Of a stretch of DNA of 64,000 bases, positions 42,966 through 54,400 are shown piece by piece (within the stretch, counting starts at the first letter, position 1; every line of letters starts with the position of its first letter). The position numbers were made by a program, and so were the translations under genes. This DNA comes from Whitmania pigra (lineage: Eukaryota > Annelida > Clitellata > Hirudinida > Haemopidae): NCBI GenBank assembly GCA_021613335.1, contig JAJTWR010000090.1, positions 1,614,501 through 1,678,500 of the forward strand, written 5' to 3'. Under the pieces are notes generated by a model. The model was not told where the DNA came from, ran no database searches, and saw nothing but the letters and a program-made list of their open reading frames with translations.

Positions 42966-43145
42966 GAATGTCAGTCAGATGCTTCACATCTTACCCCGAT
43001 GAGAGAAGAACTTAAGAAACTCAAAGGATTCAATTTTAATGTAGAACATTATCAAAGAGTAAGACGTATATTTCCTCCGCAAAATCTCAGAAAATGTTTT
43101 GTCGCAAATTATAAATATTGTAATTGCAAGAATTTGGAAGAATGA
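42966..43145 (+). other. Possible alternative last exon or small gene
   Basis: An acceptor-like CTTCAG ends at 42965 and opens a frame of about 60 codons (ECQSDASHLTPMREELKKLK ... NLEE) ending at 43145, with AATAAA at 43169-43174. A strong donor (GTAAGT after AACCTCAGT, near 42583) inside the last Ig-gene exon could splice to it but would use a different, shorter frame. The reading is therefore uncertain: it may be an alternative 3' end, a separate small gene, or chance. Confidence 0.25.
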
Positions 43146-43268
43146 GGCTTCAATCGATTGATATTGAAAATAAAGTTGAACAACGTTGAATAATGTCATT
43201 GACTTATTTGTTTATGTTGTGTGGTCGTTTAAATATTTTTGTCTCAGAGCAAAAGCAATAGGCGTTTG

Positions 43269-43706
43269 CATAGGCGCCAACTTAAGGGGGCAAAGCATTT
43301 TTTGCCCACCTACCCCCCCCTCCCAATAATTTTGTGGTGGAGGATTTACATATTTTAAGTTAAACTTTTAAGTTGCTAACTAAAAAAAAATTAGTTAAAA
43401 ACTTACCTTAGATCAACAATGGGTCAAAAGCGGTTTAATTCCGTATCGATTCTTCAGTTTCACAAGGATTTGGCAAATGAAATGAACTTAGATGACGTTA
43501 TTAACGAATTTATTTCAAGAAATGAGAAGAGAAAATTAACTTTTTATATGTAAAAATTGTTTATATACGATCTTTTGTTATTGAGAGAGCATTTGTTATT
43601 TATGCTCTAACAAACAAACCGTTAGAGTCATTGTTATAATTTTATTTCTTCTCTTTTAATTTGTAAATAAAGAGCATTCACGGAGTTACAAACTTTGGCA
43701 CCTCTG
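43269..43706 (+). mobile_element. hAT element remnant with transposase C-terminus
   Basis: The ends CATAGGCGCCAACTT and, inverted, CAGAGGTGCCAAAGTT are flanked by the 8-base repeat GGCGTTTG (43261-43268 and 43707-43714). A + strand frame at 43419-43553 encodes 44 residues including RFNSVSILQFHKDLANE and LDDVINEFISRNEKRK, matching the extreme C-terminus of ZMYM1/DUF4371-type hAT transposases (HKD, NEF, S-x-NE-(K/R)-R). The rest of the gene is missing. It is related by its ends to the MITE at 22650-23124. Confidence 0.85.
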
Positions 43707-44257
43707 GGCGTTTGTGTGCATTCTATTAACGTCCATTTCATTACTAAATGATTAAGACGAAAAACAATTGGCATTAAGTCGTGTCACTAAAATGAATTAA
43801 AATTTTAATCTCCGCCTCGAGTTAAAGATGAAACATTGATTTCGAGACAAAGGCATGGAAAAAGTTGTTTATATCCTTATTGCATTTTAATCAAAGCAAT
43901 TGTTCAAACTTTTCCCTTTACATTGAAGGTGAAGCGAGGTCGTAAAACGTGAAAAGTGAAATTTTTTCTCTCAGTCAGGTGAATTATAGTAACTGTATCA
44001 AAGTTGTAAGTTTTTACCTAAGACTTCAAGGTCGTTCATTATCCTTGGATGTAATTTACTTCCTTCTTCCCGTCAGTTGGACCATTTGTTTTTGTGATAT
44101 GTCGTGTTGCTTTGTTTTATGATCATGTAATTCAAACCAAAATATCTTGCAAGCTTTATTTGTTGAAAAAAAAATGAAGAATTGATAAACTGTTAAATTT
44201 TCGAGTCTTGTCTTGATTCATGACCGTAAAAGCAAATGCGAAAGTAAGCGTTCCAAA

Positions 44258-45321
44258 CAGGGACGTACCGAAGGCAAAATAGTGGGGGGGGGGCATAAAG
44301 GACAATTTTTCCCAACTCCAAAAAATGTTTTCTTAATATTTAGTCAATATTTATTGTTCGCTAACAACAACTATTATGACCAACTCAAAACTTTGATAAA
44401 ATTTAACAGACAAGAGTCATGGTACATTAAAATATGTGTGCAATGTTTCCCAAATATTAAACAAAATCTATCTTTTACACAAAAATACAACTTCTTCACT
44501 AGTAGTAAGAAAATCTTCACTTTCTGTTGAGCTCCTTTAAACTCTCCCGACATTGAAGCAGCAAAATCATACGATTTTAAAGAAAGGTTGTCAGTATCAA
44601 CGGCAATGCGTTGCAAGCAACTGACTATACTCTTTCCTATTCCAGCGCCAGTCTTGTCAGTTATTTCGGTTATTTGCAAGAGTTTTTCATTTGCAATTCC
44701 TTCCTGATTGACGAAACGGATTACAATAGTCAATATGTCTTTCCTCGAACTACCTGGTGTTGGATTCGCCGTCACAGTGTAGAACTGATTGTCAGAAATT
44801 TCTTTAATGATTTTACTTTTGAGCGTGTTCACATTAAATTAAACAACATTTTGCGATCTACGCCTCAGATATGAAACATGATAAGGTCTCAGCTTAACAT
44901 CTTCAAACCATCCTTTTAAACAAGGATTATAACGAGCCATAACATGTACTATTTACTGATAATTACTGCGGAATTGTAATAACAACTTGTTGATTAGACT
45001 TATTAAACTATAGTAATATTTGTTATTACTACAAATTAAGCGCTTATTATAACACGTATCAAAAAACTCAAACTTTCAAATAACCGTCAACAAATTATGA
45101 AAGTAAACAAAATCACCAAGACAACAAAATATCCAACCAATGGCAAAATTAATTTACTACCAAGAGAGATGGGCGTCTGCTGACATTATTTCATTTTAAA
45201 TATTTGTCGTAACTTTAAATCCTAAACCTTGTAAGAATTATTATAATATGCATTTAAATTTTGAATCCTAATTTTCCAAACTTATTTCAGTCTGTTCCAA
45301 GCCCCTCAAGGGGCGTCCCTG
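44258..45321 (-). mobile_element. hAT element remnant with internal transposase fragment
   Basis: The left end CAGGGACGTACC and the right end GGGGCGTCCCTG are inverted copies, flanked by the 8-base repeat GTTCCAAA (44250-44257 and 45322-45329). A run of ten Gs follows the left end. It encodes one transposase fragment on the minus strand. 44833-45321 is otherwise featureless AT-rich DNA. Confidence 0.85.
44374..44832 (-). pseudogene. hAT (DUF4371-type) transposase fragment
   Basis: The minus-strand frame contains KEISDNQFYTVTANPTPGSS, KDILTIVIRFVNQEG, ITDKTGAGIGKSIVSCLQRI and LSLKSYDFAASMSGEFKGAQ. The family pattern is FSVLADETTD, QLxICVRYV, T(G)xxI, and GYDGAxxMSGxxxGVQ. The first catalytic acidic block is altered (TANPTPG in place of ADETTD-like residues) and GQGYDGA has become KSYDFAA, so the fragment is inactive. 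The last third reads into non-coding DNA. Confidence 0.8.
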
Positions 45322-45746
45322 GTTCCAAAGAGTATGACTAAATCAAGTCAAAACGTATCTGCCGCTAGGCGAAATGAATACTGGCAAATACTAGGATTTA
45401 GGATTTATGGTTTTAGGCGCCCGAGATGATTACCACAATCATAGTAATAAAATTGAAACAAACCAAGTATATCGTTATTAATTTGGTATTCTATTATGTC
45501 GCCATGAGTCACTGATGATTACTGCTCGAGATGGAGTTAATACTGCAATATCAAATAAAATATAATATACTCCAAACATGCAAAAATTTGTTTGCAAGAG
45601 AGTCTCGGTTAGCTTTATTTTCAGCAGAGGCAAATAGTTTATTGTTGCAGAGCAGACTCCTCAAGGTTTTAAAAAGTTGTTTTGTCGCAGAAATGAATGG
45701 ATAAGTTGTAGTTTGGTTTACTTATTTTTTTTTTATTGCATGCAAT

Positions 45747-46100
45747 ATGAATAGTTCCGAAGGAAATTATGAATGTCGCAGTTATAAAGTACATCCAGAT
45801 AATTCTTGTATCTTTCTCTAATTTGCCATCACACTGCAAAGTCTATCAGAGAAGCTAGATATTTTGGAGGACTCAAGTGAACTGTCACACACTGATATTG
45901 TACTGTCCAGCAGCACAGTTGTAGTTTTGGATATTACGAAAGTTGGTATTTTTCCTGGTATTTGTTTTTTTTTATTACATTACAAAATGACCAAAAATGA
46001 CCGAAATCCACAATCTCCCGCTCCAAGCATAGGCAAAAAAGAATTATACTTATCTGAAATGCAAAAATTGTTTATAAATCGCGAGCAGATTTACAAATAA
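45747..46100 (+). other. Unidentified candidate exons
   Basis: ATG 45747 opens a short frame (MNSSEGNYECRSYK). From about 45840 another frame reads SLSEKLDILEDSSELSHTDI, then a hydrophobic stretch, then KELYLSEMQKLFINREQIYK and a stop at 46100. Codon use and the helix-like first segment look mildly protein-coding, but no family is recognised and splice sites are weak. The remainder of 45330-46508 shows nothing further except the promoter side of citrate synthase. Confidence 0.25.
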
Positions 46101-46508
46101 AGAAAAGAACTAGATCTAAGTTTTTTTTGGATTCACGTCAGACATCGACTAAACAAAAAATAGGCCTTTACAATGGTACTACATGTGCTCTATAGCTTAA
46201 AATGCTAATGATCATAATATTTTAAGTTAATCATTATATTTGTTTTATTAAAAAATATTTATTTTAGTTAATTAATAGATCGAAATATTATTCTAAGCAA
46301 ATAAAAAAAAATTTGCATTGTAAAATATTTTCTTTAAAATAATTTAACAATATTATTTATTGTTTAATTTAAATGAAATAATTGTGTCCTTCCGTCAAGG
46401 ACGTAATCGAAGAACTTAAAAGGTGTGTGGACTGCCCCTTGTAATAGTTTATGTCCGGCGGCACGTAGTCTCCATTATCAGACGTCGAATCTCTTTATTT
46501 TACCAAAT

Positions 46509-49500
46509 ATGTCTATCTGGAAGGCTGCTATCTCTCGTGTGGGACACTCATCAAAGGTTTGAAATGTTTGAGTTTAATATTGACGAATCTTCGTAGTTTT
46601 CGTAACAAGAACCTGTTATTTGTTCAATTAGCATTTTGAAGGTAGTTTGGAAAAGCGTGGTCATGATTTACTGAAGCTATCAGCATTTTCAAGCAAAGTT
46701 ACTTTTGACGGATGAAAGCAAAAAAGGAAAATTGTTTCGATAATGATTTAATTAGCCTGAGTTCCGCATCCCTGATTGCGGGTGCAACTAGGATTTTAGT
46801 TGAAATTATCAACCAAATAAAAACTGGTGCAGAACCTATGCCATAGAAAGAAAATAAAATCCAGCATATGTTGAGAGCTTGTTATTAATAAAGAACAAAG
46901 ATATTAATTTCGTATCAAGATGTACCTTATTAAATGCTAGGAGAGCCAAAGCTTGAATAAATAATAATAATAATATTTGAATAATACACAAAGTCAAGAG
47001 CAGTGTTAAATGCTTTAAAAACAGGAAGGAATCCCATTCTATTTGAGTGAAACAAAGCACATGGCTTTGTTCTAAGAGGGTTAAGGATAGTAACTTTAGC
47101 TAGCATATACTATGTTTGTATGTTACTGACTAATAACAAGGTCAATGAGAAAAGATTTTCAATTATGCTAAATATGTATGCAACCTCTGGGATAAATAAC
47201 TTACTGATCTTTAAAGATAAATCATCATAGTGATTTATAAGTTTTCTATTGGAAACCAGACAGTTATGCAGTTTCAGTTTTGGAATTTTAGATATCTGTG
47301 GAAACTTTAGATAAAATATAAGAAAGCCAAATGTTGTAGCATTATGTTATACTATTTTATTTATTTACTATTTTAATATTTTCAATATTCATTCACAGAA
47401 TGTCTTTAAGCACATCTCTGCTTATCAGACAAGAGGCTACTCAGAAACCACTGTAAGTGTTTAACGAGTTTATCATCGTCATTATCATCATTATTTTTAT
47501 CATTATTATTAGTATTAATTTAAAAATAATAATTATTAGGTTAAATGTTGATTGAGTTATTAGGTTCTGACCTCTAAATATGACAATGGATTGGGTCTGA
47601 TTGGGTTGCAAAGTTTAGTGACTTTAGACGATTACAATCTTATCTTGATTTCTCTTCACAACCATTAAAATTTAATTCTTATCTTGAATTGTCCTGATTA
47701 CTTTTTCGATAATTAATCAGTTGCTACCTAGCCAGCTATAGAAACCATTCCTAATTTAGTTATGCATGAATGAGATACTTTAGGAAGTAGTTACTCTACT
47801 CAATGTTTATGCAGTGCCTCATTGTAATATTAAAATTAAAGAGCTCTTTGATTGGCTAGTGATGGTTTCTGATTTATTTTTAGAACCTGAAAGAGGCCCT
47901 GGCTACAATGATCCCTCAGCAAAGAGAAAATGTCAAGAACTTCCTCACTGAGCATGGAAAGTACTCCCTTGGGGAAGTCACCATCGAACAGGTCGGTTGA
48001 GAGCGGTTATAAATGTTTGCAAAAGAGTCATTAATAATTCATAAGTTGAAAGCAATTATAAATGTTTGCAAGAGAGTCATTAATAATTCATGGGTTGTTT
48101 TGAAGGCTTTTCTTGGAGTGTCTTTCTCATCAAAATGCACATCTTGATGTGCTAAGGAGCCTTTCTTGCTTATTAAGTGAAGCAAGATCTTATTAGAAAT
48201 TCATGCCAATTGGCAGCCAGCCAATATGATCCAATTGTCAATTCCAACTTATATTCTAATTACCTTTTTGAATAAATAATTGCCCTTAGAAAGATTACAT
48301 TGATGAATATTACCATTTCAGCTCTATGGTGGTATGAGGGGAATTAAGGGTCTGATCACTGAGACCTCTGTCCTTGATGCTGACTTTGGAATTCGCTTTC
48401 GTGGCTACAGCATCCCCGAGTGCAAGGAACAGCTTCCAAAGGCCCAGGGAGGAATCGAGCCCCTGCCCGAAGGTCTCTTCTGGCTCCTGTGCACCGGTAA
48501 GATCCCCAGTGAGGCACAGGTCCAGGCCATTTCAAAGGTGAGGCTTTATTTGATATTTTTATGCATGGACCAGAGACATGTTATGAATGTTTATAGTTAA
48601 GTTTAGGCTTATTAAAAGCCAATGTGTTTTTAATGAGTTTGCCAACTGTCCTTTAATTCTTGAAATGCCTTATCTCTTCTCCAGGAATGGGCCAACAGAG
48701 CTGGTCTTCCGTCCCACGTGGTGACCATGTTGAAGAACTTCCCATCGACCCTCCATCCGATGGCTCAGTTCTCAGCTGCCGTCACGGCCTGTAACAGTGA
48801 GAGCAAGTTTGCCAAGGCCTATTCCGATGGCATTCACAGGGACAAATACTGGGAGGTATTTGAGAGCAATTTTTTCAATTAAGAAGTTTGTAACGATTAC
48901 GGTAGAAAATTATGACTAATTATGAAAATATTAAAAAAATAGGTTGCTTTCTAACTGCTACGAAAGTATTGGGAATTCAGCCAATGAAATTTAAATAAAT
49001 CACATGATGTATGGAATATTTCATGTTATTGCTCTATGATTTCAGTACATTTATGAGGATTCCATGGACCTGATTGCCAAGCTTCCAACCATTGCAGCCA
49101 TCATCTACAGGAACCTGTACAGGGAGGGTACCAGCATTGGAGCCATTGATCCCAACAAGGACTGGTCTGCCAACTTCACCAGCCAGCTTGGCTACGAAGA
49201 TCCTCAGTTTGCTGACCTTCTCAGACTTTACCTTACAATCCACAGGTTAGAGATAGGTGTTACATGATGGTTATATTGTTGACTGATTGGTTTGTCTTTA
49301 AAAGTCCTGTTGCTTAGATACTATTATTAATTAAGCATGTTTGTTATTTAGTTACAACTTTCTGCCTCTAAATGTTTCAGGCTAGTAATATCTGTAATCA
49401 ACATGGCTTGTAAAATTACTTTATGTTTTCTAGTGATCACGAGGGTGGCAACGTCAGTGCCCACACCTGCCATTTGGTCGGCAGTGCTCTGTCCGATCCA

Positions 49501-50258
49501 TACCTCTCGTTCGGCGCCGGACTCAACGGTCTTGCAGGACCTCTTCATGGACTGGCCAACCAGGTAAGAACCGTTGAGATTTATAAATTTATAAGGCAAA
49601 CATCGAGCAAAAGAGTTTTTAAAATGTTTTTGAATTTTGCTATTTCATTTTATAGGAAGTTCTGATCTTCCTGAAAGAATGCAGCAAGAAGGTTGGCAAT
49701 AATTACACCCAGGAAGATCTCAAGAACTTTGTCTGGGAACACCTCAAGTCTGGCCAGGTTGTTCCAGGTTACGGACACGCTGTACTCAGGGTGACAGATC
49801 CCAGATACACCTGCCAGAGAGAGTTTGCACAGAAGTACTTGCCCAATGATCCCCTCTTCAAGTTGGTCTCAGACCTTTACAAGATTGTCCCAGACATTCT
49901 CCTCAGTCTCGGAAAGGTCAAGAACCCATGGCCCAATGTGGATGCCCACAGTGGTGTCTTGCTTCAGGTAACTTTCAGGTTTCCTCAAAGTCTACCCTGA
50001 GTTTGAGTGGTTTTGTCGGACACGAGCTCATTGTAGATGGAGTTATTCAGTATTTTGTATCAAATTTTTAAACTAAGTTTTTTTTCCACCCAGCACTATG
50101 GCATGACTGAGATGAACTACTACACTGTCCTCTTCGGAGTTTCAAGAGCTCTCGGGTGCTTGGCCTCCCTCATCTGGTCGAGGGCTCTCCGCTTCCCCCT
50201 TGAGCGCCCCAAGTCTTACAGCACCGAACTTCTCCAGAAGATGGTCCAGAAGAAGTAA
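46509..50258 (+). CDS. CS: Citrate synthase, mitochondrial
   Basis: Citrate synthase condenses acetyl-CoA with oxaloacetate to citrate in the mitochondrial matrix, the first step of the TCA cycle. Nine exons join without a break to 467 aa, the family's usual length (human 466): 46509-46556, 47399-47452, 47884-47991, 48322-48537, 48685-48855, 49046-49245, 49434-49563, 49656-49967, 50094-50258. Exons 1-2 encode a basic, Ser-rich targeting peptide ([16 protein letters not shown]). The catalytic parts are present: the first active-site His in [20 protein letters not shown], the second in [20 protein letters not shown], and the Asp in [35 protein letters not shown] and [12 protein letters not shown] are also typical. 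All introns are phase 0 except the phase-2 intron between exons 6 and 7. The gene appears intact and functional. Confidence 0.98.
48007..48097. repeat. 49-base direct duplication in citrate synthase intron 3
   Basis: Two adjacent copies of TTATAAATGTTTGCA followed by AGAGTCATTAATAATTCAT with few differences, starting 16 bases after exon 3. Confidence 0.75.
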
Positions 50259-51393
50259 AGATTGTAAAAGAAATGAGGTTAGACAGAAGATTCCTGTTGA
50301 ATTATGCCGATAACTTTTAAGCGGCCTGTGCATTTCTGGTAACGAGTCCAATGGATCTGCTTTTATTGCAATCTCTTATAGCAGGAAGAACTAGTCCTGT
50401 TTGGTGCATGCAGATGTCATGAAATACTTATGAAATGGCATTCTGGTATTATCTTATGTGATTGACAATGTTTTGCTCTCTCAACAGGGCTGTGGAGGTT
50501 CTGTCCTGGAGAAGAAACTGACATCTCGAAATGATCCTCAATTGACATTGTGGACAACGGATAAGCTGCATGCATGCATTTTTCTTTGACATAAATATAC
50601 CTGGCTATTTTCAGATTCCTTTTAACTCGCTTACAGTTTTGGCAACATCGTAGTTGTACATCGTGTTGTAGGGATTTTGTTTTTAAATTATTGGCTGTTA
50701 TTATTATCATCATCGTCGTCAGAATCTTGTTGTGGTCTCTAGTTAGCAGATGCTGTTATCTCGTATTTTGTTGATGTTGGCAGTTATGCAGTGTTTTTGT
50801 CGAGGATACAATTATTTTGTTACTCAATGTTGTGCCGTAAGTCTAGCAATAGTTAACGAATTGTGGTTATAAAATCCGATGAGAATTTTTCGTCAGCTTT
50901 CAAGATGACATTTATGTATGTACTTGCGTTTAGGCAAATTTAATGCTAATCTTGGTAACTATTGAAGTTTTAACTTTGTGGATTCTCATTAGCAAGAGCT
51001 GGGGTTCATCTCTGTCCTAATTTACGAAAGAAAAAGCTGATCTTTTTGGAGTCGATTCCTCGTGTTATTCGGACATTGTTTTTACTCTTTTGGACTTTAT
51101 CCTTGGTTTAATTGTCGGGTGGCTAATTTTTATGAATACGCTTAGGCCTGATTATGTCATGGGTGAGCGAGGCGTCTGCCAAGGTAAAGGGAATGGGCCC
51201 GCATTTCTGGCTTTAATGGGGATGGCTAGTGTTTGCTGATGTAAGTCTTTGGATGGCAGTTTAAAAATGTTCTTATGAAATGTTTAGGGCAAATTTGGAT
51301 ATAAGTGCAAAGGATTGGCCTAATGTTGAAGATAGCCCTAATCCCGCCCGTGGGACACGATTTTGTCACTACGAAACGAAAGCACTGTTTATA
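50259..51393. other. Citrate synthase 3' UTR and upstream region of the dynein gene
   Basis: No coding sequence is supported here. The first several hundred bases are probably citrate synthase 3' UTR; no standard AATAAA was seen close to the stop. A CCCGCCC box lies near 51343-51349, some 110 bases before the dynein start codon. Confidence 0.4.
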
Positions 51394-51407
51394 GTTTCCA
51401 TGGATAC
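51394..51407 (+). promoter_or_regulatory. X-box-like RFX binding site of the dynein gene
   Basis: GTTTCCATGGATAC matches the X-box bound by RFX/DAF-19 factors (GTTNCC AT GGNAAC) with a single mismatch in the right half. It lies about 50 bases before the dynein ATG at 51456, the position and gene class (motile-cilium gene) where such sites are expected. Binding is inferred. Confidence 0.55.
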
Positions 51408-51455
51408 GGACAACTATTCTTACAAAATAAGGCTTTCTTGCTAGATGTTAACTTG

Positions 51456-54400
51456 ATGGAAGATTTCAGGATAAGTTGGATTCGTAGCAGAGCGTGTGCT
51501 GCTTACGATGTCGAAAAAGGTGCAAATGCTTTTTTCGTGGGCTTAGCGGAGGATGGTACAGTCGAAGAAGTATTTGATAGTTTTGTTGGAAGAATTGAAA
51601 GTGGTTGTGAGGAAGGCAAATCTTCGACGCTGGTCTTTTTGCACGAAAAACGCGAAGTGGAAATTGAGATTCAATGTGGTTGGTAAAGAGGGGACTGTCT
51701 TAAGATTAACTAAGATTAATCTTAAAATTTCCAACTAAGAGTGAAAAGTATTCAATATTAGACAAGATTTAAATGTATTTTATGGGGCACAAGTTGTTAA
51801 TTAAATAAAATGTTTTGAATATAGTCTGTTAAACCAATAATAAATTTGGATGACTTCTTAATATTCCTCTTAAAAATAGATTCACCTGCCTCATTGGAAC
51901 CTAAGGATGATAACGAACCACTGATACAAGGACAACTAAATGATGATAAAGGCAAGACCACAACTGCAGAGCAAATTGTTTAAAAAAGCTCATTTTATCA
52001 TTGTACATTGGCATTTAATGAGTAACCAAAAAAAATGATGTTGCTACTACAAATTGTCTTATATCATTGCTAGTATTCTTATGCTTATCCTCAATATTGG
52101 CTTTTTCACATTCTCCATTATATTTGAAAATAACACACTCTAGACTGTAACTTAAGCCATTTGAGTGAAATGCTTTATTTTAAGGCTATGTGGCAAAAAC
52201 AATTGCTTACCAATTTATAATAATTTTTGTAATTTTATTTAAGACATCAGCAATGGAAACAGTTTAAACCAGTCTCGAATGGATCAGGAAAGTGAAGCTG
52301 AAAATACAACTGAAGTAATCGTACAGGTAAATGATGAAATGCATGGAAATATTAAAATAGTTTAGTTTAAATTATATTAAACAAATTAATTAACATTTAT
52401 TGGTTAGATTTCACCCTAAACTCTTTAAGTGTGTTAAAAGTTTAAAAGTAATATTTTAATATTAACATTTAACTTGTGCATAATCACTGTTGTGATAAAT
52501 GTATTGCTAACAACACCCTTAAATCATGTAATTGGTAGAAAACAAAGAAGCAGACGATAATCCAGACAACCTTTAAAGTTGGATACTCCGACCAGCTAAC
52601 ATCAGATCCCCAGTCTTATTTTTACATCGTCAGGTCGTGTGATGAAGAGATTCCAACTTTCAAGAGCTCAGATGAAGCAGAACTTTCCATGCCCATGTTC
52701 TGCTCTACTGGCTTCATGAACGGCAGTCCACTGCTTTGCTTGGAACAGATTCTGACACAGGTCAGTCTCTAAATTGTGGACAGATTCAACACTTGATTGC
52801 ACTAGTAATGCATATACCAGTAATGCAGCCAGCATTTTTTAGTTGCAATTAAAAACTAATGTTATTTAAAATGACTTATAAATAATGTAAACCATGAATA
52901 TTAAATGCACTGCTTGTTTAGCTTTATTGTTCTTCATTCCAACTACCGGAATCATCACCACTATTACTACCAAACAACCCTCTCCAGGTGTACATACCAC
53001 TGCTCTCTTTCAACTATGAACGCAACAACCAGGCCATCCAACAGCTGACCCTCAGAAGACCCAAAAGTCCACGGAGGTCATCGTCAGGAGTTGTCCCTGA
53101 AAATGAAAACTCATCGGTTCAACTCTCGAAGACCTCGAAAGAGCAAGGTCATCACCACGGCAACAGGAAGGCATCGATGAGAGAGGCAGAAAGGGAAGAA
53201 CTGACTGCCAAGTCTCTCCTTAGAGATGAATTTGTCATGAAGATGGAATCCTTTGCCCAGACGCTGAAAAGGACTGAACTTGAACTGAACCAGGAGGCAG
53301 AGTATGATAGTGTGGACTGCACAGTGCTGGATGAGTTTGATGGTTAGGTTGATTGTGATTTTTTTAATCTTTGATATGTTGCATTTATTTTGGTCTATTT
53401 GGTGTTTGTGAAGTTAATTCCTTTTAAAATGGAATTCAAAATTTTGAGTCACTCTTTAATTCGATTTTCACTCGAATTTTTTATGACATTGTTCTACGTA
53501 AGGTGATATTTAAAAATAACGAATACACATTGCAACATTCAATTGGTTACCATTTAATACAACAACTCAATTACTTTAATAATTACGATATATTTCAGAA
53601 TCAAAATACGACTTGTCAGAGTACGTACAGCTCGATCACGTCAAGAAAGAATTGCTGCAAGCCTTCGCAAAGTGGCACAGTCACACCAGAGAAAATCTCT
53701 CCTCGATCCTTGCTAAATTCCCTCAGGGAAAAGGACCCTTGCCTGAAGTGGAATTTTGGCAGGAGAGAAGTGAAGCCCTGGGCTCTTTGGTCGAGGGTCT
53801 GAAGGCTCCAAGGACGATGAAGCTCCTTCATTTCCACTCCTTCCTTGATGCCAGCAACACAGCAGAGTACTTGAAGCAGGACATTTTAAAGGTTGGCCTG
53901 TCATGTAATTGGTGTAATTGATGGCGTGTAAGAAATGATAATAGTACTAGTACATGGCTATTATGTGCAGTATTATTGCTTTTAAGGTATTTCATTAAAA
54001 ATATTTTTCATACTTTGCAAACTTTGATAGTATATATATTATATCTGTAATATTATTATTCCTAATAAAATTATAATTATTTAATTACCATCATTATTAT
54101 CAAGTCGAGACACATTTTAAGTTGAACGCAGAAGCTAAGGACAACGCCCGATTCCTTTCCACGTTGTCAAGACACTTCAGGAATCTCACCCATGGAGCAA
54201 GTTTCCAGGCTGCCGAAGATGCCCTCGGGCCGTTGATGAATGCCCTGCGGATGATGTGGGTCGTCTCAAAAAACTACAACACCGACGAGAGGATGGTGCC
54301 ACTCATGGAAAGAATTGCTTGGGAATTGAGGGAAAGAGTTTATAGGACTGTGGTCATCAGGGAACTTTTCAAGTAGGGATAGGATGTATTTCTATGTGTA

